Of a stretch of 62,558 bases of DNA, positions 17,269 through 25,741 are shown in pieces. The DNA lies in assembly GCA_016281125.1 (NCBI GenBank), contig JAEEIA010000059.1, forward strand, positions 1-62,558, given 5' to 3'. The stretch comes from Oscillospiraceae bacterium. Its GTDB lineage: Bacteria; Bacillota; Clostridia; Oscillospirales; Ruminococcaceae. The notes below the pieces were generated by a model. That model worked only from the letters and a program-made list of their open reading frames with translations. It was not told the DNA's origin and ran no database searches. Within the stretch, counting starts at the first letter, position 1; each line of letters starts with the position of its first letter. Position numbers and translations under genes: made by a program.

Positions 17269-19746
17269 TTAATACTGCTTCGCAATGCGTTTCAGGATGA
17301 CGGCGAGATCCTCAGTCTGCACCTGACGGTTTCCGTCCGCGTCGGCATTTGTGATGCCCTGATCCGAAATCACGGCCTCCGCATCCGCGGCCAGATACCG
17401 CGCAAGCAGCACTGCATCCGAAACATCCGATGTCCCGTCCAGATTCAGGTCGCCGCGTTCATACAGCACAGCCGGCACCGATTCCGACAGAAACGGCTCA
17501 TTTTCCATTGCCATACAGGTCATCACATAGTCAAGGCGCAGGTTATGCACATCCTCCTGCTTCATCAGATACTTCACAGCCTCATAATAATCCGTGTAAG
17601 CATCGCTGTTCAGTGTCAGATACCATTTGCCGTTCGGATTGCCCGGTTCCAGCACTTTATACGCAACTTCGGCAATATCCAGCTCCGGGAAAACACTTGC
17701 CGTAATCTCAATTTCTCTTACCATGGTAAAGCTGAGCACAAAGCTGCCTGCGCTGTTGGCAATATCATCCGACCGGTATCCGTACCGCGTTTCAATGCGC
17801 TGCACATCCGGGAAGGTTTTCAGGCAGTCCGCCAGCGTGAGCGTCTTGTAGCCGTCCTGCGTGGTTCTGACCTGATACCCGCCGCCGTTTTCTGTGATCT
17901 CACAGGTGAAATTTGCGAGTGCTTTCTCCGGATACCCCTCCGCACGCAGCATCTCCTTCCACTTTGCAAGAACAGCGTCCGCATCGAGCGTGCCGCCTCT
18001 CCGGAGATAGACACAGTACGGCGCACACATGCTGCGCTGCACGGTATACGGCTTATTCGGCGTGAGCAGCTGGTTCTCCCCGAGCTGGATGCAGTTCTCA
18101 AACAGCACATCCTCCCGGCTCGAAATACACCGGAAAAATGCGTCGCGGGTATACGCTGCCGGTGTCACGGTATCCGAAGCGCGGTCATACAGCACGGTCG
18201 GCTCCGGATCGCAGATCTTTGCGTCATCGTTCCCGTCCCCCAGCTCCGTGGAACCGTAGCCGAGCTTTAAGTCATGCACAAAATCCAGCGTCAGCAGATA
18301 TTTCGCCGCGTCAAAATAATCCGCGTATTTTCCCGATTCCAGTTTCAGCGACCATGTGCTCTCGGTCTGCGTCATCAGCGGAACATCTCCCGCAATCTGC
18401 ACGCCGGTCAGTTCCGGAAAGTCCTCCGGCTGCGGCATTTTTGTGCCGTTCACCTTGAACCGCAGCGTATAACCGAACGGCGTATTCGGCCAGTCATCCG
18501 TGCGGTATCCGAACTGCGCCTCAATCCGCTGCACGTCAGGGAAGGTTTTCAGGCAGTCGGGCAGCGAAACGCCTGCATATCCGTCCTGCAATGTCCGGAT
18601 CTCATAGCCGCCGTCTGCTTCCGTGATTTCACAGGTAAACTGAGCAAGCACTGCTCCCGAATAGCCCGCTGCACGGAGGATTTCCTTCCATTTTGCAAGG
18701 ATCGCATCCGCGTCCGGCGCTGTGCCGTCCTTCATAAAGATGCGGTACGGCGTATAGCGGATCCGGCTGATTGTATACGGCTTCTCCGGCGTCAGCAGCT
18801 CGTCTTCCCCGAGCACGATGCAGTCATCCAGTGCCGCATGATGCCAGCCCGCGATTCGCTCAAAGAAGTCCGTCCGGGAACCCTGCACCTGACTGCGGTC
18901 AAACACCGTAACTGTTTCGCTGCTCTGAAAGGACGCATCCGCGTTCTGATCATGCAATCCGTCCGTGCCGAAGCCGAGCGTCAGCTGCTCCACAAAATTC
19001 AGCGTTTGCAGATACTTCACGGCAGCAAAATAATCCGCGTAGCTGTCAGAGGCAAGCGTCAGATTCCATGTCGGCTTTGTTGTTCCTGTCATCGGAATCT
19101 GTTCCGTCAGCGTCACGCCGGTCAGTTCCGGAAAATCCGCTGGCGTCGGCGCATCGCTGCCGTTCACTGTGAACAGCACTGCGTATTCCGATGTGCTGTT
19201 GACGCGTCCGTGCGTCTGATAGCTGCGCCCGACCTCAATGCGCTGCACGGCCGGGAGCGTTTTCAGAACGGCAAGCAGATCATCCGCAAAGCGATTCTCC
19301 TGCGAAGGTATCACCAGCCAGCAGTCACCGGATTGTTCCACGGTACAGGTCTGTGCGTCCAGACCGCCGTTCTTATTCAGAAAATTCTCCGAATAGCCTT
19401 TTTCCAGTCTTTGTTTCCATTTTGCATTGATTTCCTCTGCATCCGGCGTGCCGCCGTTCAGATAAACGCGGTACGGCAGATACGTGCCGGTCATGATCCG
19501 ATAGGGCTTTTTCGGTGTCAGCAGCATCAGAGCCAGGTCATTTTCAAGGATGACGCAGTCTGCAAGATCTGCATTGTCCCAGCCCGCGATTCGCTCAAAA
19601 AATGCTGTGCGGGTGTCCTGCTGCAAGTCTGCCGCATCCGTCTGCACGGCGGATGAATCCGCTGCCGTGACCGGCATCCCCGGCACGGAACCGCCGAGCA
19701 CCGCCGCACCGAGCAGCAGTGCGGTCAGTCTGTTCATCGTCTTCAT
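17269..19746 (-). CDS. Secreted three-module protein with C-terminal type I dockerin
   Basis: 825 residues from the ATG at 19746, which has AAAGGAGG upstream; an in-frame start at 19791 overlaps the preceding stop and adds a non-signal stretch. A signal peptide (about 1-28) is followed by three tandem modules of about 230-245 residues, each opening with a (T/S)R-x-x-FF motif (AFFERIAGW, DFFERIAGW, AFFRCIS) and containing LLTP-x-KPY and AKWK blocks. The last about 62 residues are a dockerin with two calcium loops (DLNLDGTSD and DADGNRQVQ). It should attach to a scaffoldin cohesin on the cell surface or cellulosome. The module family is unknown to me and no glycosidase motif is evident. It is the last gene of the sigma/anti-sigma operon. 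Confidence 0.85.
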   Translation of the reverse strand: MKTMNRLTALLLGAAVLGGSVPGMPVTAADSSAVQTDAADLQQDTRTAFFERIAGWDNADLADCVILENDLALMLLTPKKPYRIMTGTYLPYRVYLNGGTPDAEEINAKWKQRLEKGYSENFLNKNGGLDAQTCTVEQSGDCWLVIPSQENRFADDLLAVLKTLPAVQRIEVGRSYQTHGRVNSTSEYAVLFTVNGSDAPTPADFPELTGVTLTEQIPMTGTTKPTWNLTLASDSYADYFAAVKYLQTLNFVEQLTLGFGTDGLHDQNADASFQSSETVTVFDRSQVQGSRTDFFERIAGWHHAALDDCIVLGEDELLTPEKPYTISRIRYTPYRIFMKDGTAPDADAILAKWKEILRAAGYSGAVLAQFTCEITEADGGYEIRTLQDGYAGVSLPDCLKTFPDVQRIEAQFGYRTDDWPNTPFGYTLRFKVNGTKMPQPEDFPELTGVQIAGDVPLMTQTESTWSLKLESGKYADYFDAAKYLLTLDFVHDLKLGYGSTELGDGNDDAKICDPEPTVLYDRASDTVTPAAYTRDAFFRCISSREDVLFENCIQLGENQLLTPNKPYTVQRSMCAPYCVYLRRGGTLDADAVLAKWKEMLRAEGYPEKALANFTCEITENGGGYQVRTTQDGYKTLTLADCLKTFPDVQRIETRYGYRSDDIANSAGSFVLSFTMVREIEITASVFPELDIAEVAYKVLEPGNPNGKWYLTLNSDAYTDYYEAVKYLMKQEDVHNLRLDYVMTCMAMENEPFLSESVPAVLYERGDLNLDGTSDVSDAVLLARYLAADAEAVISDQGITNADADGNRQVQTEDLAVILKRIAKQY

Positions 19747-19774
19747 GGTGATTCCTCCTTTCATCAGGCAGCTT

Positions 19775-21679
19775 TCAGTCCATCTTCGCAATTTTGCGCA
19801 GAATGACGGTCACATCCTCCGCCGTGACGTTTCCGTCGCCGTTGGCGTCCGCACGCTTCATGCCGGAATCCGAAATCTTCGCCTCCGGATCGGATACGCA
19901 GTACCGCGCAAGCAGCACCGCATCGGCTACATCTATGGAGCGGTCAACATTCACGTCACCGGGAATGAACGGCACGGTGCTGCCGCCGCGCGGCGGGAAC
20001 ATCCGGTCATAGATGCCGTCCGCTGCATTCAGATACATCAGGGCAAGCAGATACGCCTTTCCGCTGTTTTCCTCGCCGTACACGGTTGTGTCAATATCAA
20101 TCGTAATGCCCTGCAGCGCCGTGTCCCCGAGCTTTGCCTCCTTCGGCAGGTAGAATGTCGTATCCTCCGGATTTCTGATCATTTCCTCCGGCAGCGACAG
20201 GAATCGCGCAATCTCCGCCGCCGAAAACACTGTAATATCAAATGCGCCGCCGCACTCCTCCGGATTTTCTGCCACAACATACATCCAGAAGCTATCAACG
20301 GTTCTCTTTTCCAGCAGCAGCTCCAGCGTGAGCACATTCTCTCTTCCGGTCTGATTCTGCACAGAGGCCAGCGATGCTGCAAAATCCGTGCCGGTGAGCG
20401 CGCTGATTTCCTCGCTGCTCATTTTCATGAGATCGTCAAAGGATTTGCTGAGTACCGGCGCTTTTTCTGCCGGATCCTCGCAGTATACCTGAAACGACAG
20501 CCCGAGGTATCTGTCCAGATATGCAAGAATATGCGCATCCTCATGCAGGCGGTTCATCAGACTCTGCCCGCCGTTCAGTCCGCTGCGGACAAGCTGCGAT
20601 TGCACTTCCGCATAGCAGAAACACGTTTTGTTTTCAGATACCTGCTGCGGAATGGAATTGTAAAGATCAATGCTCGCGGCAAATCCCATGTTCAGCCCCT
20701 CTGCAAGATCGTGTTCATTGACAAGCTCCTCCGTCGGGGAATAAAACCGCTCTGTATTGTAGCTGCTGCCGGAGCGTCTGCACAGCTCATTGACGGTATC
20801 CTCCGGCAGTCCCAGCCAGAGATGATAATTCTGACTGCGAATCCTGTCCATCTGATACTTTTTGATCGTTTTCTGAATTGCCTCCTCGGAAATATCATCG
20901 TAGTATTTCTGCCATTGCAGGAAATCAATGACAAATTCGTCGCCGTGCCGGTACAGCTCCGTACTTTCATATACCGGCATATACCCGAGATCCTGCCAGA
21001 TTGCATACATATCGTGATACGGGCAGTACGGTTCATATTCCCTGCCGTCATCCGTTTCGTCCCAGCCGAGGTTCAGAATGCTGTCGTCATCGGACATGCG
21101 CGTGACCACGCCGGGCGCATGCTCTGCAAGCCATGCGTCGATCTTTTCTTTCATCTCCGGATTGCCGCTGATATCATAGCCGTAACAGCCTGCGGTGTTG
21201 ACAGTGCCGAAATCCGCATAGTATTTGAACGATTGCAGCGGCATGCTGTACATTGTGTGCAGCCAGTAATAGAAATCTGACATATAGATATAGAACAAGC
21301 CGTCATTCAGACCTTTTGCTGTCAGCGTGTAGGTATAGACCGGATTTTCTTCGGTGCCTTTATTTTTGGTATCGGTCAGCGTGTCAACCCGTTCCAGATC
21401 AAAGTCGCCCAGGACGCAGCATTTCTGAAGCTGCTCCCGGACCTCGCTCCGGAAAGCGGCCTCCAGCTGTGCGGGGAGCTGTACGGAAAACTGCACACCG
21501 GCGCAGTCTGCGGCGTCCACACGGATTGCGCCGGAATCGCTCAGATACAGTCCGTCGTCTCCGACGCGGCGGTATGTGCCGAGCTGATCGCGCAGAGCCT
21601 CCGCGGGCAGCGCGGAGAGCATTCCCGCTGCCATGATGCCGCCGGTCACTGCGGCAAGAATTTTTTTCATCATTTTCAT
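19775..21679 (-). CDS. Secreted dockerin-bearing protein of unknown function
   Basis: 634 residues. A signal peptide (1-28, MKMMKKILAAVTGG...) precedes about 540 residues of a Tyr/Asp-rich soluble domain that I do not recognise. It contains the segment HEDAHILAYLDRYLG and two Cys-containing stretches. The C-terminal about 60 residues are a type I dockerin (GDVNVDRSIDVADAVLLARY and DANGDGNVTAED). The ribosome site GGAGGATG lies inside the end of the anti-sigma gene, so translation is probably coupled. Cellulosome attachment is well supported; catalytic or binding function is open. Confidence 0.85.
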   Translation of the reverse strand: MKMMKKILAAVTGGIMAAGMLSALPAEALRDQLGTYRRVGDDGLYLSDSGAIRVDAADCAGVQFSVQLPAQLEAAFRSEVREQLQKCCVLGDFDLERVDTLTDTKNKGTEENPVYTYTLTAKGLNDGLFYIYMSDFYYWLHTMYSMPLQSFKYYADFGTVNTAGCYGYDISGNPEMKEKIDAWLAEHAPGVVTRMSDDDSILNLGWDETDDGREYEPYCPYHDMYAIWQDLGYMPVYESTELYRHGDEFVIDFLQWQKYYDDISEEAIQKTIKKYQMDRIRSQNYHLWLGLPEDTVNELCRRSGSSYNTERFYSPTEELVNEHDLAEGLNMGFAASIDLYNSIPQQVSENKTCFCYAEVQSQLVRSGLNGGQSLMNRLHEDAHILAYLDRYLGLSFQVYCEDPAEKAPVLSKSFDDLMKMSSEEISALTGTDFAASLASVQNQTGRENVLTLELLLEKRTVDSFWMYVVAENPEECGGAFDITVFSAAEIARFLSLPEEMIRNPEDTTFYLPKEAKLGDTALQGITIDIDTTVYGEENSGKAYLLALMYLNAADGIYDRMFPPRGGSTVPFIPGDVNVDRSIDVADAVLLARYCVSDPEAKISDSGMKRADANGDGNVTAEDVTVILRKIAKMD

Positions 21680-21682
21680 AGG

Positions 21683-22783
21683 TCATCCTCCCTGTCCTGT
21701 GTTGTCACGAATCACCGGCGTTCTTCCGGCAATTTCTGCATAGGCCGTTTCATTTTCCTCCGCTGTGATGTGCGCGGTCACATACCGGATCCGCGCGGCG
21801 AATGCATCCGGCAGCGTCAGAATGATCTGCGTGGTCATGTCCGCACTCTCCGGACTTTTCAGGCCGGTCAGCTCCAGATGCAGCCGCCCCTCCGAATCCA
21901 GAACACCGCCTGTCAGTGTGACATCCGCAAACGGCTGCCGCGGTGTAATGATGCAGGATCTGCCGTCCGTTTCCGTCAGCGGCGGACGCGGCGGATCCTC
22001 CGGCGCTGTCTGCGGCGGGCTTTCCGTGACCAGGGCAGTTGTTTCCGGAACGGGCTCCTCCGGGAGTACCATCACGGCTGTTGTGGCAGTTACAGCCTCC
22101 TCCGGCGCAATCACCGACGTCACCGGCAGCTCTGTCTGCATCGGATTGCTCACGGTTTCGGCAGGTGCGATGCTTCCGCCGGGCTGCTCCGTCGGCGCTG
22201 TGGATGGTATGGGCTCGGATTCTTCATACGGAACTGCTGCGCGTGCTTTGCTGAGCTGATAGGGGACTGTTTGCTGTACCGCATCTGCCCTGGAGGTTTG
22301 TCTGCCGGGATTTGCCGTGGTGATCTGTGTTTCCGTGTCCGGCACTTCTATATATGAATCATATGTGGTCACAGTTTCACGTTCCCCGTCCGGGGGGGCC
22401 TGTTCCGTCACATGCTCCTGCCTGACCGGCTGTGCTGTTCCGGACTGTGCCGCGGTCTGCGTCTGCGTCACCACCGCAGATACGGTCGTCTGAACTGTCT
22501 GAACCGTCTGCGCCGCGGTGGAAGCAGAGGGCTCCGCCTCCGGCAGCGCAGTCGTGAAAACGGCTGACGTTGCTTCCGTATAAACAGGCTCCTCTCTGCG
22601 CTCCGGCTGCTCCGTCCGGAGCTTCGGATAGACCGCTGCCGCAATCAGCAGCGTAATGCACGCGGCGACTGCCGGTACTATCATATAGAGCGGTCTGCGG
22701 GACTGCCTGTGCGTACCCGCCGCGGCCGTCACATAATCGTCCGGCAGATCGTTCAGCAGGGTGTAAAGCTCATCTGCGTTCAC
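21683..22783 (-). CDS. Membrane anti-sigma factor with Thr/Pro-rich exterior
   Basis: 366 residues, starting at a GTG that overlaps the sigma-factor stop (GTGA). The short cytoplasmic N-terminus (MNADELYTLLNDLPDDYV...) would bind the sigma factor; one transmembrane helix lies at about 33-52. A long low-complexity Thr/Ala/Pro/Glu region (about 60-280) should span the wall, and an outer domain of about 90 residues follows. Gene order (sigma, anti-sigma, dockerin proteins) suggests it senses something outside the cell, as anti-sigma factors of cellulosomal clostridia do; the ligand is unknown. No carbohydrate-binding motif was recognised. Confidence 0.75.
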   Translation of the reverse strand: MNADELYTLLNDLPDDYVTAAAGTHRQSRRPLYMIVPAVAACITLLIAAAVYPKLRTEQPERREEPVYTEATSAVFTTALPEAEPSASTAAQTVQTVQTTVSAVVTQTQTAAQSGTAQPVRQEHVTEQAPPDGERETVTTYDSYIEVPDTETQITTANPGRQTSRADAVQQTVPYQLSKARAAVPYEESEPIPSTAPTEQPGGSIAPAETVSNPMQTELPVTSVIAPEEAVTATTAVMVLPEEPVPETTALVTESPPQTAPEDPPRPPLTETDGRSCIITPRQPFADVTLTGGVLDSEGRLHLELTGLKSPESADMTTQIILTLPDAFAARIRYVTAHITAEENETAYAEIAGRTPVIRDNTGQGG

Positions 22784-23337
22784 AGCAATCCCTCCTTCCG
22801 CAGATACTTCTGCAAACGATCCCGGATGCGCGAGAGCGTCACGGAAACGCGGTTCTCACGCATCCCGAAATCGCGGGCAAGCACGTTCACCGGATCGGTG
22901 TACCAGTAACGCCGGATGAACAGATGCCGCTGCTGCTCCGGCAGCGTTCCGAGAAACCGGGTGATCGCTTCCAGCAGGGCGCGCCGGTCGCTCTCGGATT
23001 CCACGGTTTCTCTTGCGGCAATACATTCTGCAAGCTCATCCAGCGCCGCGGGCGTCTGACCGCCGCCGCGCTTTTCGGCACGGGCAGCGTGGTAACGGTT
23101 GACTGCGTGGGCGCGCACCAGCTTTAGCAGGTATGCGCAGTAATTGCGCGGCTTTGCCGGCGGGATCGCGTTCCATGCGCTCAGCAGGGCGTCGCTGACG
23201 CATTCCTCCGCATCCTCACTGCTCCCCAGAATATTGCGTGCAACAGACCGGCAGAGCGCTCCGTAACGGGAATCCGTTTCTTTCAGCGCCTGCTCATCCC
23301 TGTTATAAAACAGTGAGATGATCCGTTCGTCATCCAC
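22780..23337 (-). CDS. ECF-type RNA polymerase sigma factor
   Basis: 185 residues. Region 2 (about 20-85) carries ARNILGSSEDAEECVSDALLSAW; region 4 (about 125-180) carries LPEQQRHLFIRRYWY and an HTH ending in RIRDRLQKYL. I chose the GTG at 23337 over the one at 23346 because the GAAGGGCGG ribosome site then has normal spacing and the N-terminus aligns with the homologue at 57864-58421. The two proteins share the plan D-x-x-I-(I/M)-(S/T)-LF at the start and EEGLL/KEGLL at the end. Its operon partners suggest control of the two dockerin genes. Confidence 0.9.
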   Translation of the reverse strand: MDDERIISLFYNRDEQALKETDSRYGALCRSVARNILGSSEDAEECVSDALLSAWNAIPPAKPRNYCAYLLKLVRAHAVNRYHAARAEKRGGGQTPAALDELAECIAARETVESESDRRALLEAITRFLGTLPEQQRHLFIRRYWYTDPVNVLARDFGMRENRVSVTLSRIRDRLQKYLRKEGLL

Positions 23338-23360
23338 AGCAATCACCGCCCTTCGTGTTT

Positions 23361-23402
23361 GCCTCTTATCTATTAGAACAGGATTCCGGAAAGAATCTTA
23401 CA
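23361..23402 (-). promoter_or_regulatory. Possible ECF-type autoregulated promoter
   Basis: On the minus strand TGTAAG (23402-23397) is followed, after about 20 nt, by TTCTAATAGATAAGAGGC. The last part and the CACGAAGGGCGGTG block beyond it are nearly identical to the sequence before the sigma gene at 58421, suggesting a shared recognition sequence. Confidence 0.4.
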
Positions 23403-23444
23403 TTCTTCCCGAAAAATATTTTTCAGCGGGTTATTTCTGTATTC

Positions 23445-23473
23445 AGTATAGCATTGATTTCCGGCAAATGCAA
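23445..23473 (-). promoter_or_regulatory. Housekeeping promoter of the sigma/dockerin operon
   Basis: TTGCAT (23473-23468), 17-nt spacer, TATACT (23450-23445) on the minus strand; start of transcription near 23438, about 100 nt before the sigma-factor GTG. Confidence 0.6.
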
Positions 23474-23488
23474 GAAAAAATACTGCGC

Positions 23489-23545
23489 AAAAAATTTTTT
23501 CAAAAAAGTTGTGACCAACCGGCTTTGACTTCTGTCGTAATGAGT
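23489..23545 (+). promoter_or_regulatory. Conserved upstream box of the 23675 surface-protein gene
   Basis: An A/T tract runs into AAAAAAG and TTGTGAC (23509-23515), then 19 nt and TCGTAATGA. The paralogous gene at 52760 has the same order and the same 19-nt spacing (TTGTGAC at 52598-52604, then TCTATATAA). A GGGGC/GCCCC hairpin follows near 23550. It could be an ECF-type promoter; 23338-23674 holds no gene. Confidence 0.45.
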
Positions 23546-23674
23546 GAAGGGGCAAATGAGAAAGCCCCCAAAACAAAAATCAATTCGCTTGCAAGCCTGC
23601 ACGGCGCGCTCTGCAGAAGCCGCCCGCACAAAAAATCAAATTCTAATGATGATAAGCTGATAGGAGAATGAACC

Positions 23675-25069
23675 ATGAAAAAGACAATGATTTTCGCAGC
23701 AATCGCTGCAATGATGATGCAGGCAGCCCCGATTTCCGCTTCCGCGTGCAGTGACAATGATGTCAGAGCGATGGTAAAAACGGAAATTGATCTGGGTTCA
23801 GAACGTGTCTATTCCGCTATGGTCGGCGTCGGCGACCTGAACAATGACGGTAAAATCACGACCGATGAAGTGCTGAGAATGGCGCACGAGCTGGATTATC
23901 CGGGCGGCGCGGCTGCCGGACTGGGCTCCGGTTACATCTGGGGCAGACGCGGTTCCTTTATTACAGAGGTCAGGGATCAGAACGGCAAGCTCCGCGTGGA
24001 CAATCCGAAGGAATTTGAAGCAGGTACGGCGGCACCGAAGTACAGCCAGACTGTGGAGGACGGAGATACCGTTCACTGCTATGCAATCGCACTGGATGCT
24101 GCACACTACGATCTGACCGTGGAATCGCCGGAGATTGGCTGGAGCCTCTTTGAAAAGGTTCCGACCGGCACAGCTGTCACATTCATCGCAACCTACTACG
24201 ATCCGGCCAAAATACAGCCGACGCCGGTCGCAGGCATCGAGCTCATGCAGAACGGCAAGGGTACCGGCATCAAAACCGGTCAGGACGGCAAGGCGACGCT
24301 GACGCTCTCGCAGGCAGGCGATTTCGATATTACCGCCAATTTTGACGCAGCCAAACAGCCGAACTATCAGCCCACCTTCACGTTCCATGTCATGGACGCC
24401 CAGAAGGTCAGTCAGGTTCAGGTGCTCGTCCGCACCGATCACCTTGCATCGGATCTGAACGCAAAGGTCAATGTCTATGATGCGGACAATGACGGCAGCA
24501 TCACTGCGTATGACGTCTTCCTCTGCACCACGCAGATCTACTACCCTGTCGGCAACTATCCGAACGATGTTTTCGGCACGGACGGCACCTTTATCTGCAA
24601 TGTCAGCGATGCGAACGGCACGCTGAAGCGCATTGCAGTCCTCGGTGATGATGCAGTCAAGAAAACTGCCGTTGAGAACGGCTATACCGTTGAATTTGCA
24701 CTGGAGGGCTTCCAGCGCACCGAAAAGCGCGCTGTCCCGGCAGATACCGCACTGACCACCGCTCCGGCGGCAACGACCGCAGCTGCCGCAGCGACCACTG
24801 CCGAAGCTGTTACCTCTGCCGCACAGACGACCGAAGCTGCCGTGACCTCCGCACCGGCTGAAACCGCAGCTGCAATCGCACAGACCACCGCTGCTCCTGC
24901 ACAGACCACCGATCCTGCAAGCACCGTGAAGGTGAATGCAAACGGCACGGTCAAGACCGGCAGCCTCAAGACCGGCGACAGCCCGCTGCCGCTGATCGCA
25001 GGCGTGCTCTGCGTCCTCAGCGCAGGTGTCGCAGTTGTCACCCGCCGCAGAAAAGAGCAGCAGAACTGA
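23675..25069 (+). CDS. Secreted surface protein with EF-hand motifs and C-terminal anchor
   Basis: 464 residues: signal peptide (1-23), then two segments with single dockerin-like calcium loops (DLNNDGKITTDEV near residue 50 and DADNDGSITAYDV near 270). Each loop is followed by a short domain with a G-x-F-I motif (RRGSFITEV, DGTFICNV), so the protein looks like a duplicated unit. Between them lies an Ig-like segment (about 185-255). A Thr/Ala linker (about 355-425) leads to a sorting-signal-like end: SLKTGDSPLPL, a hydrophobic helix, then RRRK. KTGD resembles degenerate sortase motifs of clostridia. Paralogue of the 52760 gene. Function unknown; wall attachment is likely. Confidence 0.8.
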   Translation: MKKTMIFAAIAAMMMQAAPISASACSDNDVRAMVKTEIDLGSERVYSAMVGVGDLNNDGKITTDEVLRMAHELDYPGGAAAGLGSGYIWGRRGSFITEVRDQNGKLRVDNPKEFEAGTAAPKYSQTVEDGDTVHCYAIALDAAHYDLTVESPEIGWSLFEKVPTGTAVTFIATYYDPAKIQPTPVAGIELMQNGKGTGIKTGQDGKATLTLSQAGDFDITANFDAAKQPNYQPTFTFHVMDAQKVSQVQVLVRTDHLASDLNAKVNVYDADNDGSITAYDVFLCTTQIYYPVGNYPNDVFGTDGTFICNVSDANGTLKRIAVLGDDAVKKTAVENGYTVEFALEGFQRTEKRAVPADTALTTAPAATTAAAAATTAEAVTSAAQTTEAAVTSAPAETAAAIAQTTAAPAQTTDPASTVKVNANGTVKTGSLKTGDSPLPLIAGVLCVLSAGVAVVTRRRKEQQN

Positions 25070-25109
25070 TTACGCTATCTTCTTATCATCATGATCTCCG
25101 AATCAAAGC

Positions 25110-25146
25110 AAAGCCGCCGTACAGTATCACGCTGTACGGCGGCTTT
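25110..25146. terminator. Bidirectional hairpin terminator
   Basis: A perfect 15-bp stem, AAAGCCGCCGTACAG / CTGTACGGCGGCTTT, with a 7-nt loop, 40 nt after the surface-protein stop. Confidence 0.85.
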
Positions 25147-25169
25147 GCGCAGACTGTATGTAAAGCGGG

Positions 25170-25440
25170 AGCTCCGATCAATTCAAAATGGGGCGCTGAC
25201 GCAATCCTCAATGAAACGCGGAGCAAAAGAGGGGAAGAATAAGGAAAGAGAGTCGGAGAGGAAACCGAAGTGTTTTGCAACTACTCCCACTCAGAATCAA
25301 TAAAAAAGAAAAGTCACTTCTCCCCACGAAACGGGGGTGACAACCCAGGGGGACAGGGGGATGCGCCGCAAGCGGCTTATTCCCCCTATCCCCCTGGGTT
25401 TTCGCCCCCGTGCCCCCGCTTTCCTGACCCCTTGACCCCT
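25170..25440 (+). repeat. Composite intergenic repeat with long imperfect palindrome (copy A)
   Basis: It starts with a GCTCCGATCAATTCAAAATG motif, then GAATAAGGAAAGAGAGTC and GAGAGGAAACC, then a 30-nt palindrome arm (25332-25361), a short core hairpin GCCGCAAGCGGC with TTA, and the complementary arm (25381-25410). It ends in CCCCCGCTTTCCTGACCCC. Copy B is at 58660-58822 in opposite orientation. The arms of A are C/G-tracts, while those of B are GA/CT-rich, yet each pairs with itself. The rest of 25147-25741 holds no gene. Confidence 0.75.
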
Positions 25441-25658
25441 TTTTATTCCCGCATTCGTTTCCTGAAAATACAGTTCAAAGTCCCGCATAAACCGATGGAC
25501 GCGGAGAAAAAGAGGCGTGAATCAAAAAAGGAAGCGCGCAAACGGCTGAGAGCAGTCACGCCAAAGAAGCCGCGAACAGCGGCGTGTACTCAGAAAACTG
25601 GGAGCGCTTCGCCAAATGTCCCCGGAGGGAAATGCCAGCGGGCGCTGCCCGACGCCTC

Positions 25659-25687
25659 TTGACGGATAACGTAAACTGTGATATAAT
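25659..25687 (+). promoter_or_regulatory. Promoter of serS
   Basis: TTGACG (25659-25664), 17-nt spacer, TATAAT (25682-25687), 54 nt before the serS ATG. The leader is too short for a T-box, and no T-box sequence is seen. Confidence 0.85.
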
Positions 25688-25741
25688 AAACAGGATAACC
25701 GGAGAGCCCGGAATGCTATTCTGTAAAAGAGGAGAATCACC

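Noticed and set aside
17194..21280. Plus-strand frames of 358, 460 and 576 codons opposite the two dockerin genes.
   Set aside because: The minus strand has signal peptides, ribosome sites and dockerins; the plus frames give low-complexity shadow proteins.
25440..25741. A T-box or other riboswitch before serS.
   Set aside because: The promoter lies only 54 nt from the ATG and no T-box sequence (GGTGG-ACCGCG type) is present.
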